Shown piece by piece: positions 44,930-53,616 of a DNA stretch of 64,000 nt. Source of the DNA: Acidovorax soli (GTDB lineage Bacteria > Pseudomonadota > Gammaproteobacteria > Burkholderiales > Burkholderiaceae_C); contig NZ_JACHLK010000021.1 of the NCBI RefSeq assembly GCF_014207955.1, positions 1 through 64,000 of the forward strand, read 5' to 3'. Below the pieces are notes generated by a model that saw only the letters and a program-made list of their open reading frames with translations, did not search any database and was not told the origin of the DNA. The translations under genes were made by a program, and so were the position numbers. The stretch's first letter is position 1. Each line of letters opens with the position of its first letter.

Positions 44930-47191
44930 ATGCCAGTGACGACCACCACCCCGCCCCCATTGCCCAGCCCTTCTCGCGCCCTTGTCAGCAGCAACAGCAC
45001 CACCGCAGCGCCACTTAAAAAGCGACTGCAACGCATCGGCCACTTGGCCGTATTGATGGTTCCCATGCTCTCCGCATGCGGAGGCGGTTCCGACAGTTCG
45101 GTCGAATCGCCTGCCCCACCACCCGCGCATTCGGCCAGCTTGTCCCTTCTTGCTGGCTACACGCTCAGCGAAGGCAATCAGGACGGCCCGACAAGAACGA
45201 CCGCGAGCTTCAGCACGAACGTGGCGGGAATGGCCTTGACCAGTTCGGGGGAAGTGGTCATCGCAGACACCAACAACAACCTGGTACGCAAGCTCAGCGC
45301 CAATGGCGAGCAGGTCAGTACCTTGGCCGGAGGCTGGGTGCCTTTGGGCGCCACGCCTGGCACCCCAGCCAGCTATGCGGACGGCAACGGCCAGAACGCG
45401 CGGTTCTACCGCCCCGCTGCGGTTGCCGTGGACGCAGCAGGAAACACCTATGTGGCCGATACCGCGAACCACCTGGTGCGCAAGATCAGCGCAGCAGGAC
45501 TCGTGACCACCCTGGCGGGCCGGGCAGGGGCATGTGGCAACCAGGATGGTGTGGGCAACGGCGCCATCCTGTGCAACCCCAGCAGCATCGCCGTCGACAA
45601 GACAGGTACGGTCTATGTGTCAGAAGCTTTGCTCCCGAATCAAACCCAAACAGGTCGAATCCGCAAGATCACTGCGGATGGTGCAGTGAGCACGATCGCC
45701 AGCCAAACCAGAGGACGCAACCCACTCCTCGCCACGGATTCTGCAGGGACTCTCTACGCAGCAGACGCCGGAGTGATCCTCAAGTACTCGGCAAACGGCC
45801 TGGCCACTGTGGTGTCGGGCGCCGAAGGGCAGATCGGCAAGAACATCGTGGCCATCGCATTCGACCCCGCTGATCGCCTGATGGTGCTGGTCAAGGATGC
45901 GACCACCGAACTCATGCTCGGCCCCCCGTCCATACGGTATGTACGGCTTGACATTCGCCATGTCGGCAGCGATGGACGTGTCACGACCCTGGTCAGCGCC
46001 CCGTCCGACTGCCACAACTACAGCGGACGCAGCAACGATGACCTGTGCCAGGCCATTACCATGGTGGCCAAAGCCGATGGCCAATTCCTGGTGGCCGAAG
46101 GCGTCGGCGGCAACAATACCTCGTATAAATTCGTGCAGTTGCGCAGCTACACACAGCAGGGCACGTACACGGTGGTCGCAGGCCCGGTTTCTCCCGCGGG
46201 TGCCAAAGATGGGCAAGGCGATGCCGCGCGCTTTGACCAGCCCTCGGCGCTGGCCTTCGATTCCTCGGGGATGCTGTATGTGCGCGAGAAGGGCAACAAC
46301 ACCATCCGCACGGTGCAAGCAGACGGTCTGGCAGGCACCCTGGGCCAGGGCGGAGGGCGGTGCACTTCGATCACAGGCCTGGGCAAGGAGCTGCTTTCCA
46401 GTGCAATGGCCACCGTCCCCGGATCGGCCTTGGCCGCTGACGGAGCAGGCAACCTTTACACCTATATCGATTCCCGCATCCTGAAGGTGCGCAACTGCGA
46501 GGCCGTGCTTCTGGCGGATGTGAATCCATTGCTGAAAGTGGATCCATCGATGGGCACGGGCGTACCGGCCGTCAACCCCGTGACCGGCATTGCTGCAGAC
46601 ACCGCAGGCAACGTCTATGCGTCCTCCTACCAAGGGGTCATCTTCAAGATAGATACCCAAGGGAAAGCCACCTTGTTCGCAGGCAGCGAAGCCCAGTGGG
46701 GGCACAGGGATGGCCAAGGCCAGGCCGCAAGATTTTCGTGGCTGGGCAACATGACCACCGATGCAGCCGGTAACCTCTATGTGGTCGATAGCCTGAAAAA
46801 CTTCGAGGGCCTGGGTCCAACCATCCGCAAGATCACTCCGTCCGGGCTCGTCAGCACCTTGGCAGGTAGGCCCGACGCCGCCCCCGGCCATGCCGATGGC
46901 CTGGGTTCAGCGGCACGGTTCTCGGTGGATTCGCAAGGGGGGCCAGAGACCGCCAGCCTCGCGGCCGACAACCAAGGCAACGTGTATGTCTCCGACCCTG
47001 CCAACAATGTGATCCGCAAGATCACCCCTGGCGGCCAGGTCAGCACCCCCGTGGGACAGGTGGGGCGCCGGGGATTTGCAGCAGTGGATCTGCCAGGCAG
47101 CATCGGCCGCCCCGCCGGCATCGCAATCCGTGATTCCAGGCTCTACATCTCCGTTCCCCATGCGGTGATCCAGGTCAGGCTTCCGGATTGA
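44930..47191 (+). CDS. NHL-repeat lipoprotein
   Basis: 753 residues. After a basic stretch, LAVLMVPMLSAC is a lipobox, followed by GGGSDSSVESPAPPP. The rest is a run of NHL-type beta-propeller units, each with DGxGxxARF or AARFxxP, AVDAAGNTYVADTANHLVRK and ISAAGLVTTLAG. Such propellers bind proteins or sugars; this one should be surface or periplasm-anchored. GAGAGGG precedes ATG 44930. Base composition is less GC-rich than its neighbours. The gene occupies a segment flanked by 153-bp direct repeats that separates merR from the two-component genes. Confidence 0.85.
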   Translation: MPVTTTTPPPLPSPSRALVSSNSTTAAPLKKRLQRIGHLAVLMVPMLSACGGGSDSSVESPAPPPAHSASLSLLAGYTLSEGNQDGPTRTTASFSTNVAGMALTSSGEVVIADTNNNLVRKLSANGEQVSTLAGGWVPLGATPGTPASYADGNGQNARFYRPAAVAVDAAGNTYVADTANHLVRKISAAGLVTTLAGRAGACGNQDGVGNGAILCNPSSIAVDKTGTVYVSEALLPNQTQTGRIRKITADGAVSTIASQTRGRNPLLATDSAGTLYAADAGVILKYSANGLATVVSGAEGQIGKNIVAIAFDPADRLMVLVKDATTELMLGPPSIRYVRLDIRHVGSDGRVTTLVSAPSDCHNYSGRSNDDLCQAITMVAKADGQFLVAEGVGGNNTSYKFVQLRSYTQQGTYTVVAGPVSPAGAKDGQGDAARFDQPSALAFDSSGMLYVREKGNNTIRTVQADGLAGTLGQGGGRCTSITGLGKELLSSAMATVPGSALAADGAGNLYTYIDSRILKVRNCEAVLLADVNPLLKVDPSMGTGVPAVNPVTGIAADTAGNVYASSYQGVIFKIDTQGKATLFAGSEAQWGHRDGQGQAARFSWLGNMTTDAAGNLYVVDSLKNFEGLGPTIRKITPSGLVSTLAGRPDAAPGHADGLGSAARFSVDSQGGPETASLAADNQGNVYVSDPANNVIRKITPGGQVSTPVGQVGRRGFAAVDLPGSIGRPAGIAIRDSRLYISVPHAVIQVRLPD

Positions 47192-47253
47192 TCCCGGGAT
47201 ACCGAAACTTCTCGATGGCTTCCTTCATGGGAGCCAGCGAGTGACCGCCGGAG

Positions 47254-47406
47254 GCTGGCGCGCGAGCAACAGCGGCTGCAGGAGCGCGCCGCGCAGCACC
47301 TGCAGGGCAAGGCGCCAGCCTCGGCTTCGGCACCAGGCTCAGGCTCAGGTTCCGGCCGCCCCCGGTAGCGGCACCCGCACGAAGAAGCCCACCCCCTTGC
47401 CGCCCA
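47254..47406. repeat. 153-bp direct repeat, right copy
   Basis: Partner of 44576-44728. It contains the true 3' end of the histidine kinase and a remnant of the merR 3' end (QQRLQERAAQHLQGK), which has no promoter or start here. Confidence 0.85.
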
Positions 47407-48799
47407 GCCCCTCTCCCACGCGCACCTGGCCGCCCATGCGCAGCGCGGCCTGGCGCACGATGGCCAGGCCCAGGCCGGAGCCGTTGGCGGCATGGCCCAG
47501 GCCGCGGTAGAAGCGCTCGAAGATGCGCTGGTGCTCGCTGGCGGCGATGCCGGGGCCATCGTCCTGCACGGCCAGGTGCAGCTGGCCGCCCTGCTGCGCG
47601 AGCGTGAGGGCCACATTGCCGCCTTCGTGCGCATAGCGCAGCGCGTTGTCGATCAGGTTGTGGGCGATGGACTCCAGCGCAGGCAGATCGAGCCGCGCGG
47701 GCAGGCTGTCGGGGGCGTCCAGCGAGAGTTCGATGTGCCGCGCCATGGCCTGGGGCGCGGCCTGGGCCAGCGCGGCGCGCAGCCACTGGGCCACGTCGAG
47801 CTCGCGCGGCGCAGGGCGCTGGGCCTCGTCCAGCGCGGCCAGGTCGAGCAGCTGCTGGGCCAGGTGCGAGGTGCGGGCGATGGCATCTTCCAGGTGCGCC
47901 TGGGCCTGGGTGCGCTCGTGCGCGCTGGGCGAGCGGGCCATCACATGGGCCTGGGCGGTGATGACGGCCAGCGGGGTGCGGATCTCGTGCGCGGCGTCCT
48001 GCACGAAGGCGCGCTCGCGCTCGACCTTGGCGCGCAGCTGGGCGAGCAGGCTGTCCAGCGACTGCTCCAGCGGCTGCAGCTCGCGGTGCCGGGCGTTGAA
48101 GCCCACGGGCTGCAGCTCGTCGCTGCCGCGCTGGGCGATGCGCTGCGCCAACTGCTGCAGGGGCCGCAGGCCGTTGCGCACCGACAGCCACACGGGCAGC
48201 AGCACAAAGGGTGCGGCCAGCAGCAGGTAGGGCACCAGGTAGCGGCCGTTGTAGTGCAGGTAGTCGGCGTCGGCGCGCTTGGGCTCCAGGATGCGCAGCA
48301 CCCAGCGCTCGTTGCGCCCGGTGTAGATGCGGTAGGGCCAGCCCTGCACGCTCGCTTCGACCAGGTTCGAGTCCGGGCCCGCGGCGGGCGGCGGCGGCAG
48401 GTCCATGCCCTGCAGGCCGCTGGCGGCATAGACCGGCTGGCCCGAGGCGCGGTCGTGCAGCCCGTGCAGCAGCACGCCGGGCAGCAGGCCGATCTGGCGG
48501 CGGCGCACATTGGTCCAGTGGTCGGTGGCGGCCAGGGCCGCCGCCGCATGCGCCGGGTCCGCCATGCCGGCCAGCGACTCCAGCACGGCATCCCCGTACT
48601 TGAGCATGCCCGGGTCGTAGGTGATGGCCTGCTTGTACTTGTAGTAGTTGTAGCCGAGCAGCACGGCCCACACCAGCACGAAAGCCACCATGACCGAGGC
48701 CACGCTGCGGCGCACCAGCGTGGGCTCGGCCAGCCGCCGCCACAGGGCGCGCAAGCGCCCCTGGGGCCTGGGCAGCAGCGTATCGGTCACGGCGCTCAT
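47345..48799 (-). CDS. Sensor histidine kinase (QseC/PmrB-like)
   Basis: 484 residues. Membrane helix (SVASVMVAFVLVWAVLLGYN), periplasmic domain (~55-165), second helix (LLLAAPFVLLPVWLSV), HAMP-like linker, then kinase core: H-box FVQDAAHEIRTPLAVITAQ with the phospho-His, N-box HNLIDNALRYA, G-boxes DDGPGIAA and GSGLGLAIVRQ. It autophosphorylates and passes phosphate to the adjacent regulator. ATG 48799 overlaps the regulator stop (ATGA). Its 3' end lies in the 153-bp repeat, and ancestrally it probably converged directly on merR. Confidence 0.93.
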   Translation of the reverse strand: MSAVTDTLLPRPQGRLRALWRRLAEPTLVRRSVASVMVAFVLVWAVLLGYNYYKYKQAITYDPGMLKYGDAVLESLAGMADPAHAAAALAATDHWTNVRRRQIGLLPGVLLHGLHDRASGQPVYAASGLQGMDLPPPPAAGPDSNLVEASVQGWPYRIYTGRNERWVLRILEPKRADADYLHYNGRYLVPYLLLAAPFVLLPVWLSVRNGLRPLQQLAQRIAQRGSDELQPVGFNARHRELQPLEQSLDSLLAQLRAKVERERAFVQDAAHEIRTPLAVITAQAHVMARSPSAHERTQAQAHLEDAIARTSHLAQQLLDLAALDEAQRPAPRELDVAQWLRAALAQAAPQAMARHIELSLDAPDSLPARLDLPALESIAHNLIDNALRYAHEGGNVALTLAQQGGQLHLAVQDDGPGIAASEHQRIFERFYRGLGHAANGSGLGLAIVRQAALRMGGQVRVGEGLGGKGVGFFVRVPLPGAAGT

Positions 48800-49452
48800 G
48801 GCTGCAGCAGGTAGCCCACGCCGCGCACGGTGCGTATGGCTTCGGCACCGATCTTGCGGCGCAGGTTGGAGACATGCACCTCGATGGCGCCAAAGTCCAC
48901 CGGCTCGCCCAGCGGGTCCAGGCGCTGCGCGAGCACGCCCTTGGGCACCACGGCGCCGGGCTCGCGCGCCAGCTCCAGCAAGAGCTGGAACTCGCGCGGC
49001 GACAAATCCAGCGCCTGGCCGCCGCGCTGGGCCTGGTGGCGCCGGGGCTCGATCACCAGCTCGCCCAGGGCCCAGCGCTCGCTGGCCTGGCGGGCGCTGC
49101 GGCGCAGCACGGCGCGGATGCGCGACATCAGCTCGGCCGTGGCAAAGGGCTTCACCACGAAGTCGTCGGCCCCGCCATCGAGCCCGGCCAGCCGGTCTTC
49201 GACCGCCGAGCGCGCGGTGATGACGATGATGGGCACCTGCTCGCCCTGCGCGCGCCAACGCGCCAGCAGGTCAAAGCCGCTGCCGTCGGGCAGGGTCAGG
49301 TCCAGCAGCACGCAGTCCACCGTGGTCGGATCCACCGCCAGGGGCGCGTCCACGGCGCGGCGCAGCCACTCGCTGGTCAGGCCCTCCACCTTCAGCGCGG
49401 ACTGCAGGGCACGGCCCAGGTCCAGGTCGTCTTCGATCAGCAGGATGTGCAT
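48796..49452 (-). CDS. OmpR/QseB-type response regulator
   Basis: 218 residues. Receiver domain MHILLIEDDLDLGRALQSAL with the phospho-acceptor in VLLDLTLPDGSGF and the conserved Lys in VVKPF; winged-helix output domain LSPREFQLLLELAREPGAVV and IEVHVSNLRRKIG-IRTVRGVGYLL. It is co-transcribed with the downstream kinase gene. A CACAAT (minus strand, 49467-49462) stands 10 bases before its ATG, and a CTTTGG-N5-GTTAAG box lies 56-72 bases upstream in reverse orientation, suggesting autoregulation (inference). Confidence 0.93.
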   Translation of the reverse strand: MHILLIEDDLDLGRALQSALKVEGLTSEWLRRAVDAPLAVDPTTVDCVLLDLTLPDGSGFDLLARWRAQGEQVPIIVITARSAVEDRLAGLDGGADDFVVKPFATAELMSRIRAVLRRSARQASERWALGELVIEPRRHQAQRGGQALDLSPREFQLLLELAREPGAVVPKGVLAQRLDPLGEPVDFGAIEVHVSNLRRKIGAEAIRTVRGVGYLLQP

Positions 49453-49507
49453 GGTGGCGCCTATTGTGGCGTGGGCGGGCCGGCCCCGGTGTCTGCCGGG
49501 TGCATGC

Positions 49508-49524
49508 CTTTGGCTGGCGTTAAG
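49508..49524 (+). promoter_or_regulatory. CTTTGG-N5-GTTAAG box (copy 2)
   Basis: CTTTGGCTGGCGTTAAG, the same 17-mer as at 51497. It lies in the 453-bp gap between the response regulator (minus) and the RCC1 gene (plus). Read on the plus strand, GCACAAC follows 6 bases later. The rest of the gap holds no gene that I can support. Confidence 0.6.
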
Positions 49525-49905
49525 GCAACGCACAACCAAGTCGTCGCGATGCCGCGTGCCCTGTCTTGATCGCAGACCATGGGTCTGTGAAGCCCGCCTG
49601 GATCTGGATCGCCAAGGCAGGGATGATGCAGCTGAAAAAAAAGGCGTCCCTGAACTGATTTCGTAACGCTTTGTTTGGCCGACCGGGTGTGGTGATGCGA
49701 GTCACCGCTTTTCGCGAGCCTGCGCAATACCATGGCACTTGAGAGGCACCCCTGCTGATCGTAAAAAAACATTCGCCAGATTTCAGAGAGGGGAAATCGC
49801 CACCATGGCGTGTCTATCGTTCGTTCCTGCGCACGGACTTTCTGGAGAGGCCCATTTTTTGGGCTTCGGCAGGCTTCACCAATACTTCAAAGAGAGGGTT
49901 TTCTG

Positions 49906-51372
49906 ATGAGATTCTTATCGTCTTTTGCAGGACATCACCTGCGATCCACCGCATCCCGCCACCTGGCGCCTGTGGCCTTCAAATTCTGGCTGCTGCTCGC
50001 CCTGGTGGCAGGCATGGGCAGCGTGCACGCCGCCACCGTGGTGCACATGGCCACGGGCTCGAATAGCTCCGCAGCGGTGCTCAGCGACGGAACGCTGTGG
50101 ACCTGGGGCAACGGCCGGTATGGGCAATTGGGCACTGGCTCCACGGTCAGTGCAGACAAGCCCGTGCAGATCGGCAGCGGTTTCGCCCAGGTTGCTGTGG
50201 GCGATTTGCACATGGTGGGCCTCAAGACCGATGGCACATTGTGGATGTGGGGCGTTGTGGGGACGTCGACAACCCAGGAGCTGGCCGTAACCCAGCCGGT
50301 GCAGGTGGGCAGTGGCTTTGCGCAGCTGTTGACCTCGGAAACCGCCAGGAAGACAGACGGATCCTTCTGGTACTGGGACCATATGAAAAATCTCTTCAGA
50401 GGGAATGCCGGTAGCGACGGCATACTGGACCGGGCGCCACCCGGCTACCGGCAGATGGTCGGTGGCCGCAACAACGCGTTGTTCGTGCTGGACGACGGCG
50501 CCATTCGGTCTGTTTTCTTGAACGTGTACCCCGGGGACCTGTTCATCAACCCGGGCTGGGAGGGCGGTTACGGCAACGCCGGCCCGGTGGACCGTGGTTT
50601 CGTGCAGGTGGCCTTGGGCTCCCGCTCGGCCGCGGGCGTGAAGGATGATGGAACCCTCTGGCAATGGAAAGAGCGCGAAGCCCCCGTGCTGGTGGGTGGC
50701 GGCTATCGCCAGGTCGCCAAAGGATCCAGCCACACGGTGGCGCTGAAGACCGATGGCACGGCCTGGGCCTGGGGCTCCAATGAAAAGGGCCAACTGGGCA
50801 ATGGCACCCAAAGCAACACGGAAACCCCGCAACCGCTTGGCGCCGGGTATGCACAGGTCGCGGCATCCGACTCGCACTCCCTGGCAGTCACCACCGACGG
50901 CACGCTCCTGGCCTGGGGCAACAACGACTTTGGGCAACTGGGTGTGGGGCCGGTGGGGCCATCGCAACCGTCGCCGGTGCGCGTGGTGTTCGAGGGTGCG
51001 GGTGCATCCGGGCTGGGCACCATGGTGGCTATAGGGACCCGGACCCGCCTGACGCTGACCGCGTACGTGGAGATCAAGCCCGAACACCTCGCCAGTGGCG
51101 CCAAGGGGCATCCTTTCCTCGTGGCGATCACGCCCGATGGCACCATGTACACCTACTCGGTGCCCAATTTCGACCGCTTGAATCCAGCCAACCCGCTGGC
51201 CTGGGCCGACCGCCTGCAAAACACATCCTCCCTTCTGTTTGTGAACCAGGACATGACCCACCTGTCAGGCACCGCCTTTTTCATCGGCTATGGACTGGGC
51301 GCGACCACCGCCGAAAGCCTGGGCGAAATGCTCAACAGCTTTCGCTACAAGCGGGTCTACGACATGCAATAA
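49906..51372 (+). CDS. Secreted RCC1-repeat protein
   Basis: 488 residues, exactly the length of the relative at 24916. A signal peptide (FWLLLALVAGMGSVHAA) is followed by RCC1 blades (DGTLWTWGNGRYGQLGTGST, KTDGTAWAWGSNEKGQLGNG) and the same kind of C-terminal beta domain (AYVEIKPEHLASGAKGH, FFIGYGLGATTAESLGEML). GAGAGGG at 49892-49898 precedes ATG 49906. An exported propeller protein, role unknown. A strong terminator follows it. Confidence 0.87.
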   Translation: MRFLSSFAGHHLRSTASRHLAPVAFKFWLLLALVAGMGSVHAATVVHMATGSNSSAAVLSDGTLWTWGNGRYGQLGTGSTVSADKPVQIGSGFAQVAVGDLHMVGLKTDGTLWMWGVVGTSTTQELAVTQPVQVGSGFAQLLTSETARKTDGSFWYWDHMKNLFRGNAGSDGILDRAPPGYRQMVGGRNNALFVLDDGAIRSVFLNVYPGDLFINPGWEGGYGNAGPVDRGFVQVALGSRSAAGVKDDGTLWQWKEREAPVLVGGGYRQVAKGSSHTVALKTDGTAWAWGSNEKGQLGNGTQSNTETPQPLGAGYAQVAASDSHSLAVTTDGTLLAWGNNDFGQLGVGPVGPSQPSPVRVVFEGAGASGLGTMVAIGTRTRLTLTAYVEIKPEHLASGAKGHPFLVAITPDGTMYTYSVPNFDRLNPANPLAWADRLQNTSSLLFVNQDMTHLSGTAFFIGYGLGATTAESLGEMLNSFRYKRVYDMQ

Positions 51373-51397
51373 ATAGCCGCCAGGTAGATCCCAAGAC

Positions 51398-51427
51398 AAC
51401 GCCCGCCCCTACCGGCGGGCGTTTTCG
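51398..51427 (+). terminator. Rho-independent terminator
   Basis: AACGCCCGCC (51398-51407) pairs perfectly with GGCGGGCGTT (51414-51423) across a 6-base loop, running into TTTT. It ends the RCC1 transcript. Confidence 0.9.
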
Positions 51428-51496
51428 TTGGCAGCCGCCTCGCATGGCGCTCCCTCGTCTCGGCAGCGCCGTGCATGCAGGCCGTTCAGCACGGGC

Positions 51497-51530
51497 CTTT
51501 GGCTGGCGTTAAGCAAGGTGTTTGCACAAT
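51497..51530 (+). promoter_or_regulatory. CTTTGG-N5-GTTAAG box with CACAAT -10 (copy 3)
   Basis: CTTTGGCTGGCGTTAAG at 51497-51513, then CACAAT at 51525-51530, 6 bases before ATG 51537. Spacing and order match copy 1 to within one base, again pointing to a regulated, possibly leaderless promoter. Confidence 0.65.
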
Positions 51531-51536
51531 GGCTGC

Positions 51537-53603
51537 ATGCATTCCTACCACCACCACGACCACCCCGCACCGCCCCGAGGCCACGGCACGCTGACCACGC
51601 TGACCGCCACATCCCGACCACGCGGGCGCGCCCGCCTGGCGCTGGCAGTGGCGGTGGCAGCGGCCGGCCTGCTGGCCCTGGCCGGCTGCGCCACCGGGCC
51701 CACGCACCCCTCGCTGGCGGCAGCCGGTGCGCAGTTGCCCGCGCTGATCCCGGTACGCGACTTCGTCACCAGCCTGGAGGGCACGGGCAACTACCGCATC
51801 TCGCCCGATGGCACGCGCCTGGCGTGGATGGGCGTGTCGGGCCTGCAGCCCGCCGTCTGGGTGCGGACGATGGGGCAGACCGATGCACGCGCCTACCCCA
51901 TCCGCGCGCGCAGCCTGCGCTGGTCGGCCGATAGCCGCTACCTGGTCGCCACGGTGGATGCCACCGGCGACGAGAACACCCACCTCCACGCCCTGGCGGT
52001 GGACCGCCCTGGCGCGGGCTGGGTGGACCTGACGCCCTTTGGCAAGACGCTCAGCGCCCTGGTGCAGACCGTGCAGGGCAGCCCCGATCTGATGGTGACC
52101 AGCAACCGGCGCGACCGAAAAATCTTCGACCTGTACCGCGTGGACCCGCGCACCGGCACGCACACCGTGGTGGCCACCAACCCCGGCAATGTGAGCGCCT
52201 GGATCGTGGACCGCCAGGGCCGCCTGCACGCGCGCGCCACCCTGGCCGGCGACCAGGTCACGCTGCAGCGCCCCGATGCGGCCGCGCCCGGCGGCTGGCG
52301 CGACGGCATGCAGTGGAACCGTTTCGACGCCGTGCGCCTGCTGGAGGCCGCCGACGATGGCGGCGAACACATGTGGGCCCTGTCCGCACGCGGGCGCGAC
52401 AAGAAGGCCCTGGTGCGCCTGCGCCTGGCCGACGGCGCTGAGACCGTGGTGCACGCCAGCGACGACGTGGACCTGGACCACGCCCTCATCAGCCCGCGCA
52501 CGCAGCAGCCGCTGGTGGCCTACTCCCTGCCCGGCTACCCGCGCCGCGAGGTGTTCGACGCCCGGCTGCGCGAGCGGCTGGACGCGCTGGCCGGCGGCGA
52601 GCCGGCCGAGGTCTCCATCACCAGCATGGACGACAGCGAGCACACCCTGACCGCCGTGGTCGCCACCGACCGCGGCCAGCGCAGCTACCTGCTGCCGGCC
52701 GACGGCCCGCCCGAGCTGCTGGGCGAGTCCGGCCTGAGCCTGGTGCGCGGCACCCTGGCCCGCAGCCGCCCCATCGCCCTGACCGCGCGCGACGGCCTGC
52801 CGCTGCACGGCTACCTGACCCTGCCCGAAGGGGTGGAGCCACGCAACCTGCCCCTGGTACTGCTGGTGCATGGCGGCCCCTGGGCACGCGACCGCTGGAC
52901 GGTGGGACCCACCAGCCGCTCGATGCAGCAGTTCCTGGCCAACCGCGGCTATGCGGTGCTGCAGATCAACTACCGCGGCTCCAGTGGCTACGGCCGCGCC
53001 TTCATGGAAAAGGCCATCGGCGAGTTCGCCGGCCGCATGCACGACGACCTGGTCGACGGCGTGCGCTGGGCCGTGCAGCAAGGCATTGCCGACCCCGCGC
53101 GCGTGGCCATCCAGGGCGCCAGCTACGGCGGCTACGCAGCCCTGGTGGGCGCCACCTTCACGCCCGAAGTGTTTGCCTGCGCCATCGACGTGGTGGGCAT
53201 GTCCAGCCTGGCCCTGCTGCTGGAAAAAGCCCCGCCCTACTGGGAGATGGGCATCGCCGGCTGGCACCGCTACGTGGGCGACCCGGCCCGGCCCGAAGAC
53301 CGCCGCACCATGGACGCCAAGTCGCCGCTGTTCAAGGTGGGGCCCGAGACACGCCCCCTGCTCATCATGCACGGCGTGAACGATGTGCGCGTGACGCTGG
53401 AGCAGTCCGAACGCATGGTGCAAGCCCTGCGCCAGGCCGGCCGCCCGGTGCAGTACGTCACCTTCCAGGGCGACGGCCACGGCAACCAGCGCTGGCCCAA
53501 CAACCTCACCATGTACCGCAAGACCGAGGACTTCCTGGCCCAGTGCCTGGGCGGGCGCAGCAGCGGCTTTGACTACTACCAGCTGGGCGCCTGGGCGTTC
53601 TGA
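51537..53603 (+). CDS. S9-family (prolyl-oligopeptidase-like) peptidase, lipoprotein
   Basis: 688 residues. The N-terminus is basic, then LALAVAVAAAGLLALAGC forms a lipobox, so it is probably anchored in the outer membrane. Residues ~70-400 are a beta-propeller, and the C-terminal ~260 residues are the hydrolase: VLLVHGGPWARD (oxyanion region), GASYGGYAAL with the nucleophile Ser, HGVNDVRV with the Asp and GDGHGNQ with the His. Such enzymes cleave oligopeptides. ATG 51537 was chosen because it follows the -10 element at the same spacing as in the 42292 gene; a TTG at 51522 would overlap it. Confidence 0.9.
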   Translation: MHSYHHHDHPAPPRGHGTLTTLTATSRPRGRARLALAVAVAAAGLLALAGCATGPTHPSLAAAGAQLPALIPVRDFVTSLEGTGNYRISPDGTRLAWMGVSGLQPAVWVRTMGQTDARAYPIRARSLRWSADSRYLVATVDATGDENTHLHALAVDRPGAGWVDLTPFGKTLSALVQTVQGSPDLMVTSNRRDRKIFDLYRVDPRTGTHTVVATNPGNVSAWIVDRQGRLHARATLAGDQVTLQRPDAAAPGGWRDGMQWNRFDAVRLLEAADDGGEHMWALSARGRDKKALVRLRLADGAETVVHASDDVDLDHALISPRTQQPLVAYSLPGYPRREVFDARLRERLDALAGGEPAEVSITSMDDSEHTLTAVVATDRGQRSYLLPADGPPELLGESGLSLVRGTLARSRPIALTARDGLPLHGYLTLPEGVEPRNLPLVLLVHGGPWARDRWTVGPTSRSMQQFLANRGYAVLQINYRGSSGYGRAFMEKAIGEFAGRMHDDLVDGVRWAVQQGIADPARVAIQGASYGGYAALVGATFTPEVFACAIDVVGMSSLALLLEKAPPYWEMGIAGWHRYVGDPARPEDRRTMDAKSPLFKVGPETRPLLIMHGVNDVRVTLEQSERMVQALRQAGRPVQYVTFQGDGHGNQRWPNNLTMYRKTEDFLAQCLGGRSSGFDYYQLGAWAF

Positions 53604-53616
53604 GGACAATCCATCG

